Source of the DNA: a virus
IMG/VR virus record: IMGVR_UViG_3300046507_000242
Location: 1-46,069 of that record
Direction: 5' to 3' (one strand)
Length of the DNA stretch: 46,069 nucleotides
Part shown: positions 35,363 through 41,968 of the stretch, piece after piece
Numbering within the stretch: the first letter of the stretch is position 1
How the letters are laid out: every line of letters starts with the position of its first letter
Notes under the pieces: model-generated
What the model saw: only the letters and a program-made list of their open reading frames with translations
What the model was told of the DNA's origin: nothing
Database searches by the model: none
Program-made: the position numbers and the translations under genes

Positions 35363-35854
35363 ATGAATCTAACATGCGGTGCTGTTATCCGAGAAATACC
35401 TGATATCCCTCTTTCTGAGGTTCAGAAAGGAAGGTGGAGGAAATGGATAGCGGCTTTGAAAAATGGGACTTATCCGCAGGCACGACACCATCTGCGCATA
35501 GGTAATTCGTATTGTTGTATGGGTGTTGCATGCGACCTTATTTACTCCAAAGGCTGGGTGCCCTGTGAGGACGGTTTCGGTTTCAGCCTTCCGAATGAAA
35601 AAGGCCAAATTATGAGTACCAATGAATTCGTACTACCTGCGATAAGGAGGGTGTATGGAGGCATGGGTCCTCTGGGGTTCTACGTGAATGGCACCTTCCC
35701 GGATGGGGATGGGGGAAGCATGGATATTAAGCATTTATCTTTGACTGCGCTTAATGACTTGGGGGCGACATTCGAAGAACTTGCTGAAGTCCTGACTAAA
35801 GCCATGACGGGTGGCTATTCATATAAAATGAAACTGATTGAGTTAGTTTATTAA
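35363..35854 (+). CDS. Conserved hypothetical protein (SYCCMGVACDL family)
   Basis: A 163-residue protein. The pattern KWIAALKNGTYPQARHHLR followed by NSYCCMGVACDLIY (residues about 49-62), and later LTALNDLGATFEEL, belongs to a family I recognise from many phages and prophages, whose function is unknown. The invariant CCxGV core suggests a structural or metal role. A GGAG ribosome site precedes the ATG. It has its own terminator at 35871-35907, so it forms a single-gene unit. Confidence 0.8.
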   Translation: MNLTCGAVIREIPDIPLSEVQKGRWRKWIAALKNGTYPQARHHLRIGNSYCCMGVACDLIYSKGWVPCEDGFGFSLPNEKGQIMSTNEFVLPAIRRVYGGMGPLGFYVNGTFPDGDGGSMDIKHLSLTALNDLGATFEELAEVLTKAMTGGYSYKMKLIELVY

Positions 35855-35870
35855 TTTTCCTTTTCATGGG

Positions 35871-35907
35871 CCTTGTCAAATGCATGGAGCGTTGACAGGG
35901 CTTCTTT
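35871..35907 (+). terminator. Intrinsic terminator after 35854
   Basis: CCTTGTCAA (35871-35879) pairs with TTGACAGGG (35892-35900), with one G-T pair, followed by CTTCTTTTT. It separates the single gene at 35363-35854 from the tandem promoters of the ubiquitin-like gene. Confidence 0.75.
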
Positions 35908-35940
35908 TTATATTCTCGAAATTCAATAATCCAATAATAG

Positions 35941-35956
35941 TTGGTATAAATATATT
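35941..35956 (+). promoter_or_regulatory. Tandem promoter copy 1 before ubiquitin-like gene
   Basis: TTGGTATAAATATATTG: the nine-base core plus N2-ATATTG. A second copy with the same extension lies 70 bases downstream, and the surrounding sequence (TAATAG words, ATTCA) is also partly duplicated, which suggests a tandem duplication of the promoter region. Confidence 0.6.
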
Positions 35957-36010
35957 GTAGAGCTAGTAATAGCTTTATTCACTAATCAATTTTCAATAAT
36001 TTGAAATTGT

Positions 36011-36027
36011 TTGGTATAACTATATTG
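36011..36027 (+). promoter_or_regulatory. Tandem promoter copy 2 before ubiquitin-like gene
   Basis: TTGGTATAACTATATTG: the same core and ATATTG extension as copy 1. It lies about 70 bases before the ATG at 36088, a spacing similar to the E1 gene promoter (40536 to 40614). Confidence 0.65.
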
Positions 36028-36087
36028 AGCAGGGTAATAGTATTCTGTTCAAGTTCTTTTTATTTAGCTAAATCAAGGATTCACAAA

Positions 36088-36297
36088 ATGGCAGTTATCA
36101 AGACCATCATCAGCGTTGCTTCGACCGACACCGAATACACCATTCCGGGCGACTGGTCCGCAGAACAAATCAAGACCAACTACGCAAATGATATCCCCGG
36201 TATCGCTTCGATGCAGTATGAAGAAAAGCTGATCAACGTCGATGGCGGCCAAGCCCGCGAGATCACCTTCAAGCCGCGTACTGGTACGAAGGGCTAA
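36088..36297 (+). CDS. Ubiquitin-like protein, PRTRC protein C type
   Basis: A 69-residue protein. The start is set at ATG 36088, which has AAGGA eight bases upstream; a longer TTG reading from 36001 runs through the promoter and is rejected. The strand-helix-strand pattern (KTIISVASTDTEYTI, then DWSAEQIKTNYAND, then QYEEKLINVDGGQAREITF) fits a beta-grasp fold. Size and the GTKG C-terminus match the PRTRC protein C / prokaryotic ubiquitin family as I remember it. It ends in a single glycine with no following residues, so no trimming would be needed before adenylation. Codons are strongly biased (ATC, ACC, GGC, AAG), unlike the AT-rich gene downstream. It is framed by two promoter copies and two terminators. 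Confidence 0.82.
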   Translation: MAVIKTIISVASTDTEYTIPGDWSAEQIKTNYANDIPGIASMQYEEKLINVDGGQAREITFKPRTGTKG

Positions 36298-36314
36298 GCA
36301 CTAGCTTAGTTTTT
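36294..36314 (+). terminator. Terminator 1 overlapping the ubiquitin-like stop codon
   Basis: CTAAGC (36294-36299), loop ACTA, GCTTAG (36304-36309), then TTTTT. The stem includes the TAA stop of the ubiquitin-like gene. Confidence 0.75.
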
Positions 36315-36320
36315 ACGTTG

Positions 36321-36357
36321 ACGAACAGCAAGGTCCTAGCCCTGCTGTTCGTTTTCC
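36321..36357 (+). terminator. Terminator 2 behind the ubiquitin-like gene
   Basis: A perfect 10-bp stem, ACGAACAGCA (36321-36330) with TGCTGTTCGT (36343-36352), then TTTT and, after CCTG, a further run of eight or more T. Together with terminator 1 it makes the ubiquitin-like gene largely monocistronic. No TTGGTATAA is seen before the next gene, so downstream genes probably depend on read-through. Confidence 0.85.
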
Positions 36358-36415
36358 TGTTTTTTTTAGTCAAGCTAGGAGCTTAAGAAAAGCAGGGAAA
36401 TAATAAGGAATAACC

Positions 36416-37315
36416 ATGCGTAAATTTAAATTACCCGTTACGTCAGGAAACCTCGTTGGCCTGATTCACGAAATGAGAACTGGCGCAGCTGCAAAACTTT
36501 CGGCATTCTGCTCTCAGCAGATACTCGATAAAAAGCTGTCCACGAAAACATTCAAGTATGATTTTGATATTGCGGGTAGGCGTTCTGGCGGTCAGAGAAA
36601 ATCTGTACAGAAACTTCGGGAAATTCTCTACAAGCATATTAAGAAACAAATTCCTTATCTGGAATATGTAAGTTCTGGTGATTCGTTTTTGACAATGCAT
36701 TCGAGTCGTAGTAATCAGGTTATATTCAACCTTGAATCGTACTACGCAAAAATCACCATTACGTCTGGAAATGGGGATATTGCAAGGGAACTGCATAATC
36801 TTCCTTGGCGTAAGAGCATTGTCAGATATTCCCGATTTCTTAATTACAAAGCTTTGAGAAAGGGTATTCCCCTGAATACTGTATTAGCGTCATTTAATCA
36901 TCATATTCACGAAGATGATCAAGAGGCTTATAATCGGTGGACGGAGGGACGTAATGCAGAGAGTATTTCTGTAAGAATAAAAATGAAGGTTAAGCTTGTG
37001 GTAACCATTTCTAGCTATGAGTATGTTGGATATACACAGCACAGGCCTCCTTATATAAATAGCTATGATGATTATGAAAAGACCCTTTCTGGACGAGATC
37101 TGATAGATTTCAGAAATCCAAATAACTGGGTGACTTCTGATCTTACAAGTACAACAGCATCCCGAAGCAATACCCACCCAGGATACGAAAAGTACCATAC
37201 AGCGGAAAAGATATTTCTGGTCCTTGACGATTTACTCAAGGTAATTACAACACTTACGCGGAGAGTACAGTATGATACTGCAGCGTTTAATATCGGAAGC
37301 GCAGAAGCTTCCTGA
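36416..37315 (+). CDS. Unknown protein in the ubiquitin-like module
   Basis: A 299-residue, basic protein that I do not recognise. Residues about 45-75 are rich in Lys/Arg (RRSGGQRKSVQKLREIL), then an alternating beta segment (LTMHSSRSNQVIFNLESYYAKITI), then HNLPWRKSIVRYSRF, NHHIHEDDQEAYNRW and two Tyr-rich stretches. No CxxC, RING, kinase or protease motif is visible. Codons are AT-rich and less biased than in the ubiquitin-like, E2-like, JAB and E1 genes, so it may be expressed at lower level or acquired separately. It overlaps the 84-residue gene by 44 bases. Confidence 0.7.
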   Translation: MRKFKLPVTSGNLVGLIHEMRTGAAAKLSAFCSQQILDKKLSTKTFKYDFDIAGRRSGGQRKSVQKLREILYKHIKKQIPYLEYVSSGDSFLTMHSSRSNQVIFNLESYYAKITITSGNGDIARELHNLPWRKSIVRYSRFLNYKALRKGIPLNTVLASFNHHIHEDDQEAYNRWTEGRNAESISVRIKMKVKLVVTISSYEYVGYTQHRPPYINSYDDYEKTLSGRDLIDFRNPNNWVTSDLTSTTASRSNTHPGYEKYHTAEKIFLVLDDLLKVITTLTRRVQYDTAAFNIGSAEAS

Positions 37316-37526
37316 TCTCGGAACTGAAGTCCATAAAGCAATTTTGGACTACAACGGTATTAACGAAGTTAAGTCAGCTACTGATCTTGAGATTTTGCAT
37401 ATCGCAAGTACGCGTAAGTTCCAAGCCGAAACAGTGCGACGGACTCAGGCTAATCTCAAAACGATTGAACTGAATGTTGTAAAAGCTAAACACGCAATTA
37501 CCGAGGATATTGAGGATTTCGTATGA
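37272..37526 (+). CDS. Small helical protein in the ubiquitin-like module
   Basis: An 84-residue, mainly helical protein (VHKAILDYNG, then DLEILHIASTRKFQAETVRRTQANLK). It starts inside the end of the 299-residue gene and ends in the ATGA overlap with the E2-like gene, so it is coupled to both. Unrecognised. It could be a partner or adaptor of either neighbour. Confidence 0.65.
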   Translation: MILQRLISEAQKLPDLGTEVHKAILDYNGINEVKSATDLEILHIASTRKFQAETVRRTQANLKTIELNVVKAKHAITEDIEDFV

Positions 37527-38299
37527 CAGACATCGCTATCGAAGCTAGTCAGCCACTTGAAGTTGATAAGATTGAGCTTCCTAAATTGGAAGAGCAATTG
37601 GTGGATGTAAATGGCCAACACGTTATTCTTTTAGAAGATTGTGTTGCCTTCATGGTTGGCGATGAAAAAAGCCAGATTGAAAAACGTATCACATACGAGG
37701 ATTTCAACGCAATCGTAGGCGCTGTAGTTAATCATCGTAACGAACAATCGATGGAGGGATTTCAGCTTCCGTCAAACTGTTTTTACTTTGCTCGTTCTGG
37801 TAGTGACATCCACTTGAGTTGCTATTACAGTGAGCGTATCGCTGAGGTTAAACACCTTACAAAGAAATACGTCATTAAAACTCCGAATCTTATTATTAGT
37901 CACAAGCTGTTCAAAGGTGGCGATAAGACTTGGAAAATAGAGGCTAACCGTAGTCGCTACTTCTGTACCAATGCAAAGGTAGGTAACCTACCTAAGGCAT
38001 TTATTGATCAAGTAGAGCACAGTAAACATATCTACCTGATGCCTTTCCCGAATACTTATTCGGAAGGAGCATTGTGCTTTGGTGGAAATTCGATGCCTAG
38101 CCAATTCACGGATAATAACCTTCGTGGTTTGGACTGGTATTATCAAGTTCTATTTGAGTCCCCATTCAACAATGACTTGGGTATTCGTGCTCTTAGAGAC
38201 GAACCCTCCATTGAAGGCTGGTTTAAGAAATTGTCTGATGTTGCAAAAGCGAACACAGATTTCCCGTACGAATCAATTCGTGGTTATAAAGCTATTTAA
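37523..38299 (+). CDS. E2-like protein, PRTRC protein B / prokaryotic E2 family D type
   Basis: A 258-residue protein whose C-terminal half has the E2 active-site layout: LMPFPNTYSEGALCFGG with P176-N177 and candidate catalytic cysteine C185, followed by SPFNNDLG. The PN-x-x-Y-x-x-G-x-x-C pattern is what I associate with PRTRC protein B, which Pfam groups as prokaryotic E2 family D; this is from memory. An upstream PSNCFYFARSGSDIHLSCYY block is the expected beta-sheet. In a conjugation pathway it would accept the ubiquitin-like protein from the E1 as a thioester. It lies ten bases before the JAB gene. Confidence 0.75.
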   Translation: MTDIAIEASQPLEVDKIELPKLEEQLVDVNGQHVILLEDCVAFMVGDEKSQIEKRITYEDFNAIVGAVVNHRNEQSMEGFQLPSNCFYFARSGSDIHLSCYYSERIAEVKHLTKKYVIKTPNLIISHKLFKGGDKTWKIEANRSRYFCTNAKVGNLPKAFIDQVEHSKHIYLMPFPNTYSEGALCFGGNSMPSQFTDNNLRGLDWYYQVLFESPFNNDLGIRALRDEPSIEGWFKKLSDVAKANTDFPYESIRGYKAI

Positions 38300-38309
38300 G
38301 GAATAGAAC

Positions 38310-39671
38310 ATGGATATCATCAGCCAATTCATTAGCTGCGTAGTTACTCCCAACGAGCTTCAAACTGCAGTTGACGCAGGCTACACCGAGATCTATGTCT
38401 TGACCGGTGAGAAGGAAAATCCGATCATCAAGCATCACAAGCTTCGTGGTCAAAATCGGTATATCCGTCTTGCAGTTACTTCGCTTCCGACTAACTATAA
38501 ATCGGAAAAGATCGTACAGGAAGTTAACTTTCTCCCTGCCGGTAAAATCCCGGTTGAACTCTTTGACCAAGTTGTTGCATTCTTTAAACAGGTCATGGAA
38601 GTCAAGAAGTCCGAGCTTGAAGCAATGATCTGGATTTGTTGGGATCAAGAGAACGGCTATCATCTTATCGTTCCTGATCAACGCGTATCCAAAGCTTCGG
38701 CATCGTATGACTGGGCCTCGTTGCCTGCAGGAAAGACGATTGTGGCGGATATTCATAGTCACAATACTATGGGCGCTTTCTTTAGTGGAACCGATAACCG
38801 TGATGACCAAAGCAATATCGGGTTCTCAGGTGTGGTAGGTCGTCTCAAGGATGCGAATCCCCAGACTGTATGGCGTTTCAACTATCGTGCTCAAAAGCTC
38901 GAATGTGATCTGGACGACATTTTCACAATGCCCGCACGTCCTGAAGTAGCTGTTCCGGAAGACTGGATTAGCAAAATCCAAACACCTACGTATAATACCA
39001 CGGTGTATGGAGGGAACAGCCAAAAGGGAAAAGCGGATCATTTGAAAGCGTGGCAATACAAAAGGGGCGACGCAGCAAACGTCGAAAGGGAAGGAAGTAG
39101 AATGGGTCCGCAGTTGCAGGATCAGCGGAGGTTACTTCCCGGCGAACCCGGAGACACACGTGACATCGACTGGCAAGGCGACTTCTGGGGCCTCGCACAA
39201 GACCTTTCACTGAGACATCCTGACGATAGCTTTCTGGATCTAGCAGAGGGTGGCGATGAGCGTGCTACTGCGGCAGAGCGTGCTCTGTCGTATCTCCGTG
39301 AAGATCCGGAATATCCTAGTGGAGTTGCAGGTCTCGCTGAGTATAATCCGGTGTTTGACCCGGATGTTGTAGATCAACGTACCGGCGAGATTCGCGGCAA
39401 TCGCTATGATGAGAGTCACATTGGTCTGTACGCAGGCGATGATCGTTATGATGAAGCACGTGACCTTCACGGTCATGAAGTTGCTGAAGCATTTTGTGTC
39501 ATTGATGATATGATGTCTCAACTGGATGGTAAAGATGAACTGGTTGAGAACATCATGGCTGATATGATTCACATGGCAACTCCTGGATTCAAGGAAACTC
39601 TGTTCAAGCGTCTTTATCAGGAACTCCCTGATGAAGTGCAAGAACGGATCCAAACTAACGGAATCCATTAA
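38310..39671 (+). CDS. JAMM/JAB-domain isopeptidase, PRTRC protein A type, with long C-terminal extension
   Basis: A 453-residue protein. The JAMM zinc motif is complete: H149 and H151 in DIHSHNTMG and D162 in SGTDNRDD (HxH-x10-D), with a probable catalytic glutamate upstream (E104). JAMM proteases remove ubiquitin-like proteins from substrates. The core ends near residue 205. The remaining roughly 245 residues are unusual: a Pro/Gly/Arg-charged linker (210-300), then an acidic, ordered domain (AEAFCVIDDMMSQLDG, then VENIMADMIHM). An AAGGAA ribosome site precedes the ATG. Transcription ends at the hairpin 39681-39707. Confidence 0.85.
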   Translation: MDIISQFISCVVTPNELQTAVDAGYTEIYVLTGEKENPIIKHHKLRGQNRYIRLAVTSLPTNYKSEKIVQEVNFLPAGKIPVELFDQVVAFFKQVMEVKKSELEAMIWICWDQENGYHLIVPDQRVSKASASYDWASLPAGKTIVADIHSHNTMGAFFSGTDNRDDQSNIGFSGVVGRLKDANPQTVWRFNYRAQKLECDLDDIFTMPARPEVAVPEDWISKIQTPTYNTTVYGGNSQKGKADHLKAWQYKRGDAANVEREGSRMGPQLQDQRRLLPGEPGDTRDIDWQGDFWGLAQDLSLRHPDDSFLDLAEGGDERATAAERALSYLREDPEYPSGVAGLAEYNPVFDPDVVDQRTGEIRGNRYDESHIGLYAGDDRYDEARDLHGHEVAEAFCVIDDMMSQLDGKDELVENIMADMIHMATPGFKETLFKRLYQELPDEVQERIQTNGIH

Positions 39672-39680
39672 ACCTGAGAG

Positions 39681-39708
39681 GCGCTCTTAATCGAGCGCTT
39701 CTTTTTTT
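39681..39708 (+). terminator. Intrinsic terminator after the JAB gene
   Basis: GCGCTC (39681-39686) pairs with GAGCGC (39693-39698), followed by TTC and seven T. The next small genes (from 39720) have no obvious TTGGTATAA, so they probably rely on read-through. Confidence 0.85.
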
Positions 39709-39719
39709 AGGGAATTGAA

Positions 39720-39890
39720 ATGAGAGTTGTAATAGTAGTGGGCCTGGATCTTGGCTGGGATAATATCGTCGCTGTTTTTGAAGAAGGTAAGCACTCCAAG
39801 GAAGACTTGGAAAAGACCTTCCCACAAGAAGATAGATATATTATTTTCTATAAAGACCTTGAGGAATACGATCTGGACGAGTACAGATAA
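39720..39890 (+). CDS. Small acidic protein, 56 aa
   Basis: ATG at 39720 follows AGGGA by six bases. Product begins MRVVIVVGLDLGWDNI and ends LDEYR. It is acidic with an N-terminal strand. Its last A is shared with the ATG of the next gene. The short pattern of a strand followed by a charged helix and a final strand resembles many small phage inhibitors, but nothing specific is recognised. Confidence 0.6.
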   Translation: MRVVIVVGLDLGWDNIVAVFEEGKHSKEDLEKTFPQEDRYIIFYKDLEEYDLDEYR

Positions 39891-40015
39891 TGCATTACGA
39901 TATGACTAAATGGTTTCTTTACTTTCTTGAATGCCAGGCAAGCCCTAACAAGAAACATAGATTTAGAGACTACGATCATTTCCTGGAATGGATATTGGAA
40001 TCATTTAATGATTGA
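39890..40015 (+). CDS. Small aromatic-rich protein, 41 aa
   Basis: Starts in a TAATG overlap with the previous gene. Product begins MHYDMTKWFLYFLE and ends WILESFND. It is rich in Trp, Phe, Tyr and His and could be a helical peptide that binds a partner or a membrane surface. No ribosome site other than coupling. Kept because of that coupling; otherwise uncertain. Confidence 0.45.
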   Translation: MHYDMTKWFLYFLECQASPNKKHRFRDYDHFLEWILESFND

Positions 40016-40023
40016 GGATACGA

Positions 40024-40305
40024 ATGAGCGGACTTGAATGCTACGAATGTAGTAAATGGGTTGGTCATTGTCAATGTCCCCCTGTAGACAAAGAACTAAA
40101 CATAATGACTGAACTTGATCCCAATGAATCCAATCCCGTACGCCTCTGGGCTGAAATCTGGAAATTTAGAAGTGAAGCCAAAGGTCCTGAGGGATTCGAC
40201 ACCTGGCGTGACGCGGCGATAAATGAAAAGATAAGACGTCTTAAAGCAGAACGTGATCTTCAAACTCTTAAAGATCGTCTTGTAACAGCAGTAAAGGATT
40301 TATAA
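40024..40305 (+). CDS. Small Cys-rich protein between JAB and E1 genes
   Basis: A 93-residue protein started at ATG 40024 (GAGGA just upstream; a TTG twelve bases earlier is less likely). The N-terminus has C6, C9, C16 and C18 (CYEC-x6-CQC), a possible zinc knuckle. Residues 28-93 are charged and helical (WRDAAINEKIRRLKAERDLQTL). It overlaps the next gene (TAATG). Unrecognised; it may be an adaptor in the pathway or an unrelated early protein. Confidence 0.65.
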   Translation: MSGLECYECSKWVGHCQCPPVDKELNIMTELDPNESNPVRLWAEIWKFRSEAKGPEGFDTWRDAAINEKIRRLKAERDLQTLKDRLVTAVKDL

Positions 40306-40544
40306 TGAAAACCCATGACATTTGCGGAACCTGTAAGGTAGAACACGAAGTCGAAGACCTTCGTCCTTATGGTCCAAATTATTCGCTGCTATGTTTTACC
40401 TGTTTGAAATCTTCGCCTGAAATGGAAGCAGTTGCTAAAGCTAATTTTCTGGCGCAGCTCAATGCTGCTGAGAAACAGAGCAATGTAGTCATTATGGGGG
40501 AAGGCACTGGTCCTCGTCCAATGAATACAGATTCTTTGGTATAA
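40305..40544 (+). CDS. Small zinc-ribbon-like protein
   Basis: A 79-residue protein with two CxxC pairs, C7/C10 (CGTC) and C30/C33 (CFTC), separated by 19 residues as in a small zinc ribbon. The C-terminal half is helical and then disordered. Its stop overlaps the TTGGTATAA promoter of the E1 gene at 40536. Unrecognised. With its neighbour at 40024 it is the only Cys-rich protein in the module. Confidence 0.65.
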   Translation: MKTHDICGTCKVEHEVEDLRPYGPNYSLLCFTCLKSSPEMEAVAKANFLAQLNAAEKQSNVVIMGEGTGPRPMNTDSLV

Positions 40545-40552
40545 GAATATTG
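40536..40552 (+). promoter_or_regulatory. Candidate phage promoter before the E1-like gene
   Basis: TTGGTATAAGAATATTG: core plus N2-ATATTG, the same layout as the two copies before the ubiquitin-like gene. The core overlaps the stop codon of the zinc-ribbon gene and lies 70 bases before the ATG at 40614. This gives the E1 gene its own transcription start. Confidence 0.65.
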
Positions 40553-40613
40553 AACGGACTTCAATGTCCTTAAACAAGGCCACATCGCCTAGCTTTTTTA
40601 ACCTGGAGCACAT

Positions 40614-41831
40614 ATGTTTAAATTTCGTCCGAGCACTATTCCTACCAACATTTTCGTAGTTGGCTGTGGCGGCACCGGATCTCGGCTTGTTCCGGCATTG
40701 GTGCAGTTTATTCGTTCGATCACCAAAGAGCACACCCCCACGGGATGGCTCGGTTCGACAAACATCGTCCTGGTAGATGGAGATGTGGTCGAGCAGAAGA
40801 ATCTGCTTCGTCAAAACTTCATCGGTAGCGACGTAGGCAAGAACAAAGCAGCTGTGCTTGCGAATCGTTACAGCAAGGCGTATGGCATGAACGTGGTGGC
40901 ATATCCGAAATTCATCGAAAAGGGAATGGGGCCAACGGCATTCCGTAGTGATCTGATCAATGTCTCTGGTCTTAGTATCGAAAGCCACACGAACGACATG
41001 GTAATTATGTGTGTCGACAGTGCTGAAGCTCGTCGAATCGTCCTGGCTGCGGTAGGTCCGGTTTCGTCGTCGAGACGAACTGTGTTTATCGATGCAGGTA
41101 ACGAGGATGCATTCGGTCAGGTTCGTATGTTTACGAACGATATTCTGTATCAGAGTTCATACGATAATCAGGAAGAGTTCAAGACCAAGTACAAGAAGCC
41201 TGAGCGTATCGCATACACGCCTGAGCCCGTTAGCTTTATTCCTTACGATCACGAGTTCTACGATAATCTTCAAGATAATCCTGGACTCGGCAGTTGCGCT
41301 GATCTCGATCAGACGTTGGCAATCAATTCGTTGATGGCTATGCACATCCTGGCATTCGTGCAGAACTATTACTACAACAAGGTGATAGACTACCATCAGA
41401 TCTCGATTGATATCGGAAGTGGTGCAGCGTATTACACCAAGAACGATATAACGACGTATCGCAATAGCACATTGACATACGGTCATAAAGATTACAGCAA
41501 TCTCGGCATGGGTGGGAACAAGGGATCCTTCATCGGGGTATGTAACTGTGCTCTTGCCGGCGATGTCTTCGATCCGTTCTTGGCTCGTAATGCGGCAGAG
41601 TTGAAGAAAATCGAAAATGCTATGGCTGCAGCGTTGAAAGGAGCAGGTGAAGGAGAAAAGCCTGTAGCGGAAGAAGTGGTGAAGGCGAAGAAGCCCCGGA
41701 AGAAGGCAGAAGCTGTGGAAGAAGCAATTGTGTATTCCACAGAAGCAGTCATGGCCGAAACCGAAGCTCCTGTTCGGTTCCATACTGGTGAGAATGATGT
41801 TTCCACTCTTTCAGCGACGGACATGCTCTAA
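40614..41831 (+). CDS. E1/ThiF-like adenylating enzyme, PRTRC ThiF type
   Basis: A 405-residue protein. The Rossmann loop GCGGTGS is at residues 17-23. Adenylation residues follow in order: D55 and D57 (LVDGDVVE), N63, R66 and Q67 (NLLRQNF), K76/K78 (GKNKA), and D135 (MCVDSAEAR). A candidate catalytic cysteine is C228 in GLGSCADLDQTLAINSLMA; C310 and C312 are alternatives. ThiF/E1 enzymes adenylate the C-terminal glycine of ubiquitin-like proteins. From about residue 330 the tail is Glu/Lys/Ala-rich (VKAKKPRKKAEAVEE) and disordered. Codon use is biased, as in the ubiquitin-like gene. A GGAG ribosome site precedes the ATG. Confidence 0.85.
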   Translation: MFKFRPSTIPTNIFVVGCGGTGSRLVPALVQFIRSITKEHTPTGWLGSTNIVLVDGDVVEQKNLLRQNFIGSDVGKNKAAVLANRYSKAYGMNVVAYPKFIEKGMGPTAFRSDLINVSGLSIESHTNDMVIMCVDSAEARRIVLAAVGPVSSSRRTVFIDAGNEDAFGQVRMFTNDILYQSSYDNQEEFKTKYKKPERIAYTPEPVSFIPYDHEFYDNLQDNPGLGSCADLDQTLAINSLMAMHILAFVQNYYYNKVIDYHQISIDIGSGAAYYTKNDITTYRNSTLTYGHKDYSNLGMGGNKGSFIGVCNCALAGDVFDPFLARNAAELKKIENAMAAALKGAGEGEKPVAEEVVKAKKPRKKAEAVEEAIVYSTEAVMAETEAPVRFHTGENDVSTLSATDML

Positions 41832-41848
41832 GAGTTATGTAAAAGAAA

Positions 41849-41877
41849 AGGCCCTGTTTTACGAGGGCCTTTTTTTA
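41849..41877. terminator. Terminator after the E1-like gene
   Basis: AGGCCCT (41849-41855) pairs with AGGGCCT (41864-41870), followed by seven T. The reverse strand also has a T-run, so it can serve the converging HNH transcript as well. Confidence 0.85.
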
Positions 41878-41968
41878 GCTTAGTTAAACAAAATCTGACA
41901 TTATCTCAAATCTAAAAGGTAAATGTATTTATAGCAATTGAGTTTATTGTGCGGTTTTGCCTAAGCAT

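Noticed and set aside
36001-36087. Longer start (TTG 36001) for the ubiquitin-like protein
   Set aside because: It runs through the promoter copy at 36011, gives a leader unlike the family, and the ATG at 36088 has a good ribosome site.
35363-41831. Module as an integrated PRTRC plasmid
   Set aside because: No ParB, replication or the other PRTRC plasmid proteins are recognisable, and the module uses the same promoter motif as the left phage operon.
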